A stretch of DNA of 30,013 nucleotides from IMG/VR virus record IMGVR_UViG_3300025151_000194, positions 1 through 30,013 of that record, one strand, 5' to 3'. This document shows positions 16,793 to 23,707 of the stretch, one piece after another. The position numbers were made by a program, and so were the translations under genes. How positions within the stretch are numbered: position 1 is the stretch's first letter; each line of letters opens with the position of its first letter. The DNA is from a virus. The notes beneath the pieces were generated by a model that was given only the letters and a program-made list of their open reading frames with translations, was not told where the DNA came from and searched no databases.

Positions 16793-17931
16793 CAACCCAC
16801 TCTCCCGCTACCACGTGCTGCAAAGACGTGACCGGGCATACCTGATGATGACATCTCGTCGGAATCAGTGCTATCAGTTCCGCCTTGCGGGTTCGTTGTT
16901 TCTCCTCGATGGCCTGCCTCTTTGTTCTTCTTGCTACCACGAGAAAGAGGTGCTTTCTTCATTCGGTCTTGTCGTTCGACGATTTTCTTCAAGTCACGAA
17001 TCATTCGTCGGAGTTGTGAGATGTGAAGATAGTCCTTTGCTGACTTGAGCAACATGTTCATTTCTTGAAGTTCTGACTTCTTGGTTTCGCCTGCAAGTCG
17101 AGGAATCCTACCTGAACCCATGAATCCGGGCTTCGTAGGCGTACGTTGCTCGATGTTGTGAGGCTGATGAGGCATAGAAATATTGCCCATAAGGGCACGC
17201 TGATGTCGTTGGCCGAGTTGTTGTCGATACTTTGCAGGGAACAATCGCAATGGTTGCTTGGTCGAAAGACCCAAGTGACCCATCTCAACAGCGAGTGGCG
17301 ATTCAGTCTGACCACCATGTTCTGTACGTGGGCTGAGTGTACGTGCCTGTCGACTACTTCGCAATGACGTGGCTAAATCAGGTCGGCGTCCACCGGGTGG
17401 ACCATCGTACTTTGGTTGTTGCCACGGTTTGTTTTGCTTCGGCTTTATGTTTTTCAAACTACTCTTCATCAACGTCGACCAAGCGTCGTCCATCGGCTCA
17501 CCTGTAGCAACCAGTGGTCGGTAGCCTCCCATGACACCGTTTGTCTGTGCACCAAGTGCTTGAGACAAATCAGGTCCGCCTGTACCAAGTGCGCCTGCCA
17601 TAGCCGACATGTCAGATGCCATAGCGTCTTGTTCAGGATTGTACATGTTGGGGTTTTCCTCTTCTTGTTGAGGTTCTTCCATTCCACCCATCATCGGGTC
17701 TTCGTCAGGCTTGTCGACGGTGATTTGAAGATGTGGTGTATCACCGACTGTTTTGGTTTCTTCACGTCGACGCATCTTCTCATCACGTCGGCGCTCTTGT
17801 TCTTCGGCATCACCTGCACCATGCCTGTATGAATCCTCGTCATCGGATGCATACATACGACTTGATTCTGAGCGAGGAGCATACATACGGGTATCAGAGC
17901 CACGTCCCATTCCTCCGAATCCACTTGGCAT
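16792..17931 (-). CDS. Disordered virion-type protein with internal tag motif
   Basis: 379 residues, with a GGGGAGGTGGA ribosome site before ATG 17931 and a TGATG overlap with the upstream gene. Most of the chain is low complexity: acidic and Arg-rich at the start, Met/Gln/Gly-rich to about residue 140, basic Gly/Pro/Arg-rich after 160. In the middle, residues 144-158 read GEPMDDAWSTLMKSS, a variant of the recurring tag and like GEPMDLAFRLLK in the 718-residue protein. A helical segment (MNMLLKSAKDYLHISQLRRMIRDL) lies near 280-310 and contains LLKSA. Function unknown; probably an internal or head-associated protein. Confidence 0.7.
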   Translation of the reverse strand: MPSGFGGMGRGSDTRMYAPRSESSRMYASDDEDSYRHGAGDAEEQERRRDEKMRRREETKTVGDTPHLQITVDKPDEDPMMGGMEEPQQEEENPNMYNPEQDAMASDMSAMAGALGTGGPDLSQALGAQTNGVMGGYRPLVATGEPMDDAWSTLMKSSLKNIKPKQNKPWQQPKYDGPPGGRRPDLATSLRSSRQARTLSPRTEHGGQTESPLAVEMGHLGLSTKQPLRLFPAKYRQQLGQRHQRALMGNISMPHQPHNIEQRTPTKPGFMGSGRIPRLAGETKKSELQEMNMLLKSAKDYLHISQLRRMIRDLKKIVERQDRMKKAPLSRGSKKNKEAGHRGETTNPQGGTDSTDSDEMSSSGMPGHVFAARGSGRVG

Positions 17932-18632
17932 CAGTCCACCTCCCCTTCATCAATCACATCAAGAACGTCAGAATCACCACGAAGGAGTGCTTCACGCACT
18001 CGCATCCATGTTTCGGGACTCTCCTTCGCCATTTCAACTTTGAGGATATTGATGGTATTGGTCACAGTCTTTTCCTCAGGCTGTGCCCATTGAGATTGGA
18101 ATGCCATGAGGTCTTTGATGGACTCACGAATCTCTTTGTTGAGGCGTACCATGTCACCGATAGCGTTGTCATCGTGAATACTGACCTCATCCATGTATCG
18201 GGTCAACTTCTCGTTCAACTTTTCTGTGTTGCTTCGGATGACTCCGAGTTCTTCACCGACCTTGATTGACACGATTGCTGTTGAAGAACGACGTACAAGT
18301 GGCTGGAAGTGTTCTTTCATGTGCCGATACACGGCATCTTCTGAACAATCGACCTCGTTTGCTATCTCTTCTGTGGTCATACCCTCGTCAAAGTAGGCAA
18401 CTTCGTACAATCCTCGGTTGTCCGAGGTGCATATTGGACATCGATAGTTGGAACCAGTGACGTTTTCGCCTGCATGGTTTCGCATATGACGCTCAGCCGT
18501 GTTGGTTCTCCACCCTTTGTCACGGTCCAGTACACGCATATCGACAATACCTGAGGCTATCTGTTCCTCAAGTTCATCACGGTTGTCGTCTTGACAAAAA
18601 GCACATGACAATTTAGTCTGACGACCCCCCAT
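17931..18632 (-). CDS. Putative small terminase / DNA-binding protein with tandem zinc-HTH modules
   Basis: 233 residues, first gene of the morphogenesis operon, where small terminases usually sit. Two consecutive modules have the same layout: Cys10-x2-Cys13 ... His49-x3-His53, and Cys65-x2-Cys68 ... His104-x3-His108. Both contain DNR just after the cysteines and end in RHM(R/K)xH. The second includes a clear HTH, MTTEEIANEVDCSEDAVYRHMKEH. Residues 115-205 are long helices likely to oligomerise, and the C-terminus is acidic, as in small terminases, which recognise viral DNA and recruit TerL. A transcription regulator is the main alternative. The gene diverges from the + strand gene at 18694. 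Confidence 0.6.
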   Translation of the reverse strand: MGGRQTKLSCAFCQDDNRDELEEQIASGIVDMRVLDRDKGWRTNTAERHMRNHAGENVTGSNYRCPICTSDNRGLYEVAYFDEGMTTEEIANEVDCSEDAVYRHMKEHFQPLVRRSSTAIVSIKVGEELGVIRSNTEKLNEKLTRYMDEVSIHDDNAIGDMVRLNKEIRESIKDLMAFQSQWAQPEEKTVTNTINILKVEMAKESPETWMRVREALLRGDSDVLDVIDEGEVD

Positions 18633-18693
18633 GCGTTAGGGCAGGCAACCGCCAACGATAAGGTTTTATCAAAGATAGTGAGGAAAACAACAC
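18633..18693. promoter_or_regulatory. Divergent promoter region between the two transcription directions
   Basis: This 61-base gap separates the two divergent genes. For the + strand, TTTTATCAAA at 18664-18673 is centred about 26 bases before the ATG at 18694, the spacing for a leaderless archaeal transcript. For the minus strand, CCTTATCGT around 18655-18663 is similarly centred about 26 bases from the ATG at 18632, and there is no SD there. The boxes almost touch, so factor binding on one side may exclude the other (inference). Confidence 0.45.
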
Positions 18694-18972
18694 ATGGGTC
18701 GCATTCGTCCAGCAGGTGTTCGTGTATTGGGCGTACCTATGAACAAAGATACTGCTGTTTCGCTTGCAAAAGCAGCACGGGACGTCGTTTTAAGGCGAAA
18801 TGTACCCCCTGAAATCAAGGAAAAACGGCTTAAAATGTGCCAAAAATGCCCTCATTGGACGGGTTCACGGTGCAAAAAATGCGGTTGTCAGATGAAAATC
18901 AAGGCCAGTTTGTCCTCTTCTGAGTGCCCAATCGGGCATTGGGGACGCTATACTGCTGAAATGCGAGAATAA
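18694..18972 (+). CDS. Cys-rich zinc-ribbon-type protein (only + strand gene)
   Basis: 92 residues. Cysteines at 49, 52, 60, 63, 65 and 78 form CQKCPHW...CKKCGCQMKIKASL...CPIGHW. I recall this pattern from small viral Cys-rich proteins of unknown function in marine phages, where the spacing CxxCxxW-x-CxxCGC-x-CP-W is kept. The first 45 residues are basic and helical. It is the only gene on the + strand, starts without a good SD and has its own TATA-like box. Its last 25 bases overlap the end of the converging membrane-protein gene. It may act in nucleic-acid binding or metal-dependent regulation; this is not shown by sequence. Confidence 0.75.
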   Translation: MGRIRPAGVRVLGVPMNKDTAVSLAKAARDVVLRRNVPPEIKEKRLKMCQKCPHWTGSRCKKCGCQMKIKASLSSSECPIGHWGRYTAEMRE

Positions 18973-19199
18973 ATCGCACTTGCGAGAAGAACTCCGGTCA
19001 TTAATGACCCCATGAGCCATGCAATTGTGTCACTTCCAAGCGAATCGTTCTTCAAAATAAGCAACATTGTGACAGTTACGATGATGGTCAGTATCTGAAC
19101 CATGACCATATCGACAATAACGGACTTCTTTGGAGCGAAAATATCGCTCGTTGTCATTGCGAACCCTTGTGAAAAGGGCATTCTTGGTCCTCTATCCAT
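18948..19199 (-). CDS. Small two-helix membrane protein (holin-like size)
   Basis: 83 residues from ATG 19199, chosen because GGAGG lies eight bases upstream; the longer frame would begin with TTG. Two hydrophobic segments are evident: residues about 26-48 (VIVDMVMVQILTIIVTVTMLLIL) and about 57-77 (TIAWLMGSLMTGVLLASAIY), with a short polar loop. Size and layout resemble holins, but many viral membrane proteins look like this and no lysin gene is next to it. It overlaps the end of the convergent + strand gene by 25 bases. Confidence 0.7.
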   Translation of the reverse strand: MDRGPRMPFSQGFAMTTSDIFAPKKSVIVDMVMVQILTIIVTVTMLLILKNDSLGSDTIAWLMGSLMTGVLLASAIYSRISAV

Positions 19200-19200
19200 C

Positions 19201-19824
19201 TTATCGGCCTCCAATCATGTTACGGGTAAACGAGCCGATGCCTCCACCGACCTTTTGCATGAATCCTTCGTCAGCCATAGCAGCATGAAGTGCGCTTCCC
19301 ATCATGGATTGTTGAGATACAGCAAGGATTTGCTGTTGTTCCATCTGTGCTTTGTCAATATCCTGTTGACTTTTGCCCACCATAGCGTTGAATTGGCTTG
19401 TAATGTTCTCGGCACTCATGGTTTGTAAGTTCGATGGCAGTGATTGTGGGTCCATCTTTAGCGTGCCATCGTCTTCATTAAGGGTAAACGATGCATTTCG
19501 TAGGATTTCAAGCAGTGAATAGGTAACGATGTCGTTCAACATCTGTATGAGCATAGGCATTTTCTGACTGACAACAAACCTATCAACCGGTGACTGGCTT
19601 TTAAGCATAGCAAGTAGTATTTCAGCCTCACTTGGGGGTGTCATAGGTTGTTGCATGTACTGTGGATTGATACCCGCACCTTGCATAAAACCGCCTGCCA
19701 TTGGGTTTTGTGCCCAACCGCTCTGCTGTTGGTATGCATTTTGCTGGGCGAAGCCATTTTGTTGCGGTACGCCCAAATTGAGTGCACCGTTTTGTTGCTC
19801 ATTCCCTCCGCCGAATAATCCCAT
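19201..19824 (-). CDS. Gln/Asn-rich N-terminal protein, unknown function
   Basis: 207 residues, with AGGTGA six bases before ATG 19824. The first 65 residues are Gln/Asn/Gly/Met-rich and probably disordered. The rest is helical: SEAEILLAMLKSQSPVDR, a hydrophobic helix at about 85-110 (MPMLIQMLNDIVTYSLLEIL), and a Gln-rich helix at 140-175. AMLKS weakly resembles the recurring LK motif. It is followed immediately by the small membrane protein, with two bases less than a full gap, and preceded by a Gln-rich-ended protein, suggesting one transcript. Function unknown; plausibly virion-associated. Confidence 0.65.
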   Translation of the reverse strand: MGLFGGGNEQQNGALNLGVPQQNGFAQQNAYQQQSGWAQNPMAGGFMQGAGINPQYMQQPMTPPSEAEILLAMLKSQSPVDRFVVSQKMPMLIQMLNDIVTYSLLEILRNASFTLNEDDGTLKMDPQSLPSNLQTMSAENITSQFNAMVGKSQQDIDKAQMEQQQILAVSQQSMMGSALHAAMADEGFMQKVGGGIGSFTRNMIGGR

Positions 19825-19832
19825 GTGTTCAC

Positions 19833-20807
19833 CTACTGCTGTGGAAGCGTATATTGTTGCTGAGGCACGTTCTGTTCTTGAACTTGTTGCCGTTCAGCCT
19901 GTTCGATGCCTAAAGAACCAACAGCATCGCTAATTCCAACGTCGGTTGGAATCATATTGAGTTCATCATGGAAGTATCGAAGGTCAAAATACACGGCTGT
20001 AATGTCGTTCATGCCGTTGTTTGGATTTTTGTAGTGTGTGATGGTGATACCTGCGTGTCGTTTGGAATCCTTTTCCAACTCGACAAAGAATGGTTCATAC
20101 TTCATAAGGAATTCAGGCGTGTTGTTTTTCTTTTTCAAGACTGAAATGGGTACAGCGACGGTACTTACGCCTTTCTTGACCATCTCACGCATACCGCCCT
20201 TCGTTTTGAGTCGTTCTTTTTCATTCTCGCCTTCCCACTTTGTTAGCAAATGATACAAATGTAGGTGCTCAGGACAGTATGTTCCCCGCATGAGTCGACC
20301 GTCTGTTACATTCTCACGAGCGATGAAGGCTGTGGGTTCACCTGTAACTGGGTTTTGCCAGTACAAATCCCACAGACTTTCACCTGTCGCCTCGTCTGTA
20401 ATTTTCGCATAGAGGTTATCGTACTGAATCAACTTCTGACAGTCGCATCCGTCAACCACACACGCACCTGCGCTTTTGTTGTAGCGATACTTGAATCCCG
20501 CCCATCGTAGCGGGTTGAAAATTGAACGCTTGGACGGCTTGAGCAGCGCTCGTGCCTGCTTAATATCCTTCTTGCGTGCTTTGCGAGGGTCAGGATGTCG
20601 ACTTGGATAAAAATTGACTTTGGGAACTTCGATGTTGTTGCGTGCGCCTGCTGCACGCATGGATTGTTGTGCACTTTGCATCTCAATCAACTGCTCATGT
20701 GATGGGTTTCCTTGATGGCTGAGTGCCTTCATTTCAGCAGGGTTCATTGCTTGAAGATTACCGTTGGTTGATGTGCCACGAAAACGTCCACTGAAGTCAA
20801 ACACCAC
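19833..20807 (-). CDS. Protein with putative zinc site, unknown function
   Basis: 324 residues, starting with GTG (20807 or 20804) behind GGGAGAGG; 20804 has the better spacing. Residues about 110-190 contain CVVDGCDC and YCPEHLHLYH, a possible zinc-binding set. A region of alternating strands and helices follows (VAVPISVLKKKNNTPEFLMKY, then HAGITITHYKNPNNGMNDITAVYFDLRYF). The C-terminus is Gln-rich. The first 90 residues are disordered and basic. It lies between the GTPase and the Gln-rich protein in the same orientation. I do not recognise the family. Confidence 0.65.
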   Translation of the reverse strand: MVFDFSGRFRGTSTNGNLQAMNPAEMKALSHQGNPSHEQLIEMQSAQQSMRAAGARNNIEVPKVNFYPSRHPDPRKARKKDIKQARALLKPSKRSIFNPLRWAGFKYRYNKSAGACVVDGCDCQKLIQYDNLYAKITDEATGESLWDLYWQNPVTGEPTAFIARENVTDGRLMRGTYCPEHLHLYHLLTKWEGENEKERLKTKGGMREMVKKGVSTVAVPISVLKKKNNTPEFLMKYEPFFVELEKDSKRHAGITITHYKNPNNGMNDITAVYFDLRYFHDELNMIPTDVGISDAVGSLGIEQAERQQVQEQNVPQQQYTLPQQ

Positions 20808-20855
20808 TACCTCTCCCCCTAATCACCTGTTAGCATACTATTTCAAAAGCCTTCC

Positions 20856-21548
20856 CTATGAGGAAAGTAAGTCAATCATCGTGTTTTCAACGTTCCATCC
20901 GATGCGTGTTGCCATCATCGAGCGCATGGTTGGTACGCCTGCTTTCTGCAATCGCACGAGGTCTTCTCGGAACGGGTCGAAAATCTTGTGCTCACCCAAC
21001 CGCTGCTGTTGCCAAAGCACATTTGCTTGGTCATCCCACCACTGGTCGGCTTTGTTTGCAACGAGTAAAATCATCTTTGGACAATACTTCTTACCACGCA
21101 ATCGAGAACGTAGGTTTCTGTATCGATACTGTCGATGAATAAGTGCATCACACAGGAATTTGAATCCGCCTACTGCTTGGAGTGCAGGTTCTCCTCCCAT
21201 TCGCACACGATGGTCAAACATGAAAACGACTGCCTCCACGTTTCGATTCACCATGTCGTCAATCCAAAGGTTCCAGTAGCGTTCTTCGCCACCCATGTCC
21301 GAAGAATGGACAACACGTCGCTCACCTTTCCACCGTACCCGCTTACGCGTAGCACGGGGCAACAGATACTTGCCGAGTATTTTCGTGTGGGATGTCCTGT
21401 TTTCGACAGGTATGTCCTCCATTTCTCCGGGTGTCGTCAGATACTTGTCGAGTGTTGTCTTACCGACCATGCTTGGCCCATAGATACCAACACGTCGTGG
21501 AACCCAGTAGTGATACAACTCTCGTGCGAACACAAGTCCGCCGACCAT
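20856..21548 (-). CDS. Ras/Arf-like small GTPase
   Basis: ATG 21548 was chosen; the longer frame to 21719 would lie inside the upstream gene. The 230 residues carry all main G motifs: G1 GPSMVGKTT (24-32), G3 DMGGEERYW (84-92), G4 NKAD (165-168) and a G5-like MMATRIGWN (212-219), with a threonine-containing G2 region near 50-55. Order and spacing fit Ras-superfamily GTPases of the Arf/MglA type. The DxGG with a following Glu at the Gln position is notable. The N-terminal ~18 residues are partly hydrophobic and may associate with membrane. The preceding gene makes a one-helix membrane protein, so the pair may act together. The role in a virus is unknown; intrusion into host membrane or cytoskeletal switching is conceivable. 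Confidence 0.85.
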   Translation of the reverse strand: MVGGLVFARELYHYWVPRRVGIYGPSMVGKTTLDKYLTTPGEMEDIPVENRTSHTKILGKYLLPRATRKRVRWKGERRVVHSSDMGGEERYWNLWIDDMVNRNVEAVVFMFDHRVRMGGEPALQAVGGFKFLCDALIHRQYRYRNLRSRLRGKKYCPKMILLVANKADQWWDDQANVLWQQQRLGEHKIFDPFREDLVRLQKAGVPTMRSMMATRIGWNVENTMIDLLSS

Positions 21549-21568
21549 TGCTGAGCCTGCTGCCGCAC

Positions 21569-21817
21569 TCAATCGAACCAACCACCCAGCCAATTCGACA
21601 ACTTCTCGCCAAACCACTGTGCAGTTGTGTCCCAAAGACTCCAGTCGCTGTGAAACTCGATTGCGCTCACGGTGAGTGCTGAGGCGATTGAAAATACGAC
21701 GGTCTTGAGCCAACCCCATGCTCGTTCGTATGCGGTATCAACCGTGTTGGCGATGTGCATAGCACGAAGTGTAGCCTCAGTGCTGTCATCGGTCGGCGTT
21801 TTGAAAATACGACCCAT
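21569..21817 (-). CDS. Small membrane protein preceding the GTPase
   Basis: 82 residues, with GAGGTGACC before ATG 21817. Residues 35-55 form one hydrophobic segment (GWLKTVVFSIASALTVSAI), followed by an amphipathic Trp-rich C-terminus (WSLWDTTAQWFGEKLSNWLGGWFD). Just before the membrane segment, AYERAWGWLK (29-38) fits the recurring tag pattern, though this could be chance in a Trp-rich helix. It ends about 20 bases before the GTPase start, so the two are probably co-translated. Confidence 0.7.
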   Translation of the reverse strand: MGRIFKTPTDDSTEATLRAMHIANTVDTAYERAWGWLKTVVFSIASALTVSAIEFHSDWSLWDTTAQWFGEKLSNWLGGWFD

Positions 21818-21828
21818 ACGGGGTCACC

Positions 21829-22389
21829 TCACTTTTTGTTTTTGAACGTGCCGTCAGGATTACGCTCACGCTTTGCCTTCTCTTTCTTCTCTTCACCAAA
21901 CGTCACGCCGAGTCCGAGTGGTTCGTCGACGGTGGCTTCGTGCTTAGGTTCAGGATTAAAGTCGGCTGTTGATTCTTCAAACATGTTTGCTTGATACATT
22001 GGTGGCATCTTACCGGGGTTTTGTTCCATCCATCGTAGTTCAGCCTCAAGTTGTGCTTCTTGCATACGCAATTCCATGTCTTGTCGTCGTCGCTCAAACG
22101 TTTCTTCCATGCCACGATAACGCATACGTCGCTCACGCTCCATGGTTGCACTACGTGCCTTTTCGTCCATACCTTGTTGGAAAAACATCTTGAAAATGTA
22201 GTATGCAATACCTTGTACAAAGAAAGCACCCATGGCATACGTGAAGCCGTTGAGTGATGATGTTTCTAAGTCAATCCACATATCAGCGTCAAAAATACCG
22301 ACAGCCAAGCCGACGGTCGCTGATTGCATCAAGATTAGTCCGAGTAGTCGAATTTCGCTTTGGTCCATTGCATTTGTCTGAGAACTCAT
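21829..22389 (-). CDS. Membrane protein with cytoplasmic coiled coil
   Basis: ATG 22389 was chosen, with AGAGGG six bases upstream; the longer frame begins with TTG. The 186-residue product has two hydrophobic segments (about 13-30 and 43-60), then a strongly charged coiled coil (about 62-120, ERERRMRYRGMEETFERRRQ) and a basic, disordered tail ending in NPDGTFKNKK. It is the first gene after a hairpin and a TATA-like box, so it may begin a separate transcript that includes the next membrane protein and the GTPase. Function unknown. Confidence 0.7.
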   Translation of the reverse strand: MSSQTNAMDQSEIRLLGLILMQSATVGLAVGIFDADMWIDLETSSLNGFTYAMGAFFVQGIAYYIFKMFFQQGMDEKARSATMERERRMRYRGMEETFERRRQDMELRMQEAQLEAELRWMEQNPGKMPPMYQANMFEESTADFNPEPKHEATVDEPLGLGVTFGEEKKEKAKRERNPDGTFKNKK

Positions 22390-22423
22390 AGTGTCCCTCT
22401 CATAGTGTCCTAATTGCAACGCA

Positions 22424-22433
22424 TTGATAAAAT
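22424..22433 (-). promoter_or_regulatory. TATA-like promoter for the membrane-protein/GTPase genes
   Basis: ATTTTATCAA on the minus strand is nearly identical to the + strand box at 18664. A start site about 26 bases downstream would give a leader of roughly 13 bases containing AGAGGG before ATG 22389. Two copies of GGGACACTATGA/GGACACTATGA lie in the leader region. Confidence 0.4.
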
Positions 22434-22443
22434 GTTCTGAGGT

Positions 22444-22474
22444 GGACTGAGAGAAGAGGGACGACTCTCAGTCC
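22444..22474 (-). terminator. Perfect 10-bp hairpin at the end of the 22468 gene
   Basis: GGACTGAGAG (22444-22453) pairs exactly with CTCTCAGTCC (22465-22474), leaving an 11-base loop. The right arm contains the stop codon of the gene ending at 22468, and a TATA-like box follows within 20 bases. It is probably a transcript-end or RNA-processing structure separating two transcripts. No clear poly-U tract follows, so intrinsic termination in the bacterial sense is not shown. Confidence 0.45.
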
Positions 22475-23511
22475 TTGGAATCTCGCTTTCCGTCCGTCGA
22501 AGGACCGGGTCCAGCGTTCTTGGAACCAATGACAATCACCATGCCGTGTGCTGGTTTCTTGCCTTTCTTGTCGTCGGCCTTCTTTTTCTCGTCGCACTTG
22601 CAGTCTTTGCCGCACTTTGGACAGTCGGCTTTTGCTGTGGCACAGTGCATTTTGTCGAGGTCTTCAAGCGTCTTGCGAAGCATTTCGTTGCCGTCGTAGT
22701 GTGTAAATGTCATTGTCTCACCTTTTTGTTTGAATGTGCCTGAACCGCCCTGTTGCCAAATCTGTTCTCGTCCCGTCTGACCGACTCCTACGTTTTGAAG
22801 ATTTTGGTTGCCTGCCGACGGGTCGCCTGCGAGACTGAACTGTCCTTGCTGCTGTTGGCCTCCGCCCATACCGCTACCTGAGGGTGCTGCTGCACCGCCT
22901 CCGCCCACAGACATGTTGCCAAGAGCGTCAGCAATTTGCTTGCCTGCGTAAGCGATGCCACCTCCGACTGCAAGCGGCGTCAGTATACTACGTTGCTTGG
23001 GCGCCTTTGCTGCTTTTGGTGCATACCTTGCTACTCTTGCATTTGCTTGCTGCATAGCCGTGCGTGCTGCACCGACCTGTGACGGAGGGAGTGTTGAAGT
23101 TGATGGACCGAACACATAGCCGATTTCAGGGTTACGGGACTGTGCTAATGCACGACTTTGTTGGGCTGACATACGAGCATGCTTTGCACCTGCTTCCGCT
23201 GCTTCTTTTTGTGCCGCTGCGTACTTACCTGCACGTCGACGTGCCAGTACTTTGCCGCCAACCTTGCCGCCTAACTTCAAGCCGCCCAACGGGAGGACAC
23301 CTTCTCCAAATCCCGTTGCGAGTTGCAAAGCCGTGCTTCCAAGAGAATTGTCTCCCTCAGCCAACTCCCTGCCGGTAATTGGATTTGTGACCTTGTTGTC
23401 TCGTACATTCTTTATGCCTCGATAAGCGCCGTAAGCCAACATCGCTGGCAATAAAATCTTACGAACTTCCTCCTCAGGCTTGAGGACTGAGAAGGCTGCA
23501 TCAATCGGCAT
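22468..23511 (-). CDS. Tagged Gly/Ala-rich protein with C-terminal Cys cluster
   Basis: ATG 23511 was chosen (MPIDAAFSVLKPEEE); GGAAGGTGAT lies upstream, and this places the tag at residues 2-11 as in the other tagged proteins. The 347-residue product has hydrophobic Gly/Ala stretches (about 17-27, 60-85 and 170-195) that may interact with membrane. Much of the rest is Gln/Gly low-complexity sequence. A metal-binding-like cluster, CATAKADCPKCGKDCKCDE, lies near residue 295-315. The tail is basic and Gly-rich. Inference: an internal virion protein that might act on the membrane or DNA at entry. No family is recognised. Confidence 0.7.
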   Translation of the reverse strand: MPIDAAFSVLKPEEEVRKILLPAMLAYGAYRGIKNVRDNKVTNPITGRELAEGDNSLGSTALQLATGFGEGVLPLGGLKLGGKVGGKVLARRRAGKYAAAQKEAAEAGAKHARMSAQQSRALAQSRNPEIGYVFGPSTSTLPPSQVGAARTAMQQANARVARYAPKAAKAPKQRSILTPLAVGGGIAYAGKQIADALGNMSVGGGGAAAPSGSGMGGGQQQQGQFSLAGDPSAGNQNLQNVGVGQTGREQIWQQGGSGTFKQKGETMTFTHYDGNEMLRKTLEDLDKMHCATAKADCPKCGKDCKCDEKKKADDKKGKKPAHGMVIVIGSKNAGPGPSTDGKRDSKD

Positions 23512-23707
23512 AGACAAACATATCACCTTCCTCTACCATCGTTCTGTACTTCTTACGCATGAATGTAAAGTATTCCTGAGCCTCAATCAAGTCAACGATG
23601 AGTTCAGGGTGTTCGTCAACATGCTCCTCAAGCATGTCCACGCACTTTTCGATTTGACATAGCATGTAGTCATACGCAGTGACGACCCAATGTGGTAACA
23701 TACTCAT
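23501..23707 (-). CDS. Small acidic helical protein
   Basis: 68 residues from ATG 23707, chosen for the AAGGAG ribosome site and the ATGA overlap with the preceding gene; the longer frame would sit inside that gene. The sequence is helical and acidic (CQIEKCVDMLEEHVDEHPELIVDLIEAQEYF) and ends EEGDMFVYAD. Its stop overlaps the start of the tagged 347-residue protein by 11 bases. Function unknown. Confidence 0.65.
   Translation of the reverse strand: MSMLPHWVVTAYDYMLCQIEKCVDMLEEHVDEHPELIVDLIEAQEYFTFMRKKYRTMVEEGDMFVYAD

Noticed and set aside
16497-18632. CRISPR-like or tandem repeat structure in the low-complexity genes
   Set aside because: Repetition is at the amino-acid composition level (Gln, Met, Pro, Arg) and no regular DNA spacing was seen.
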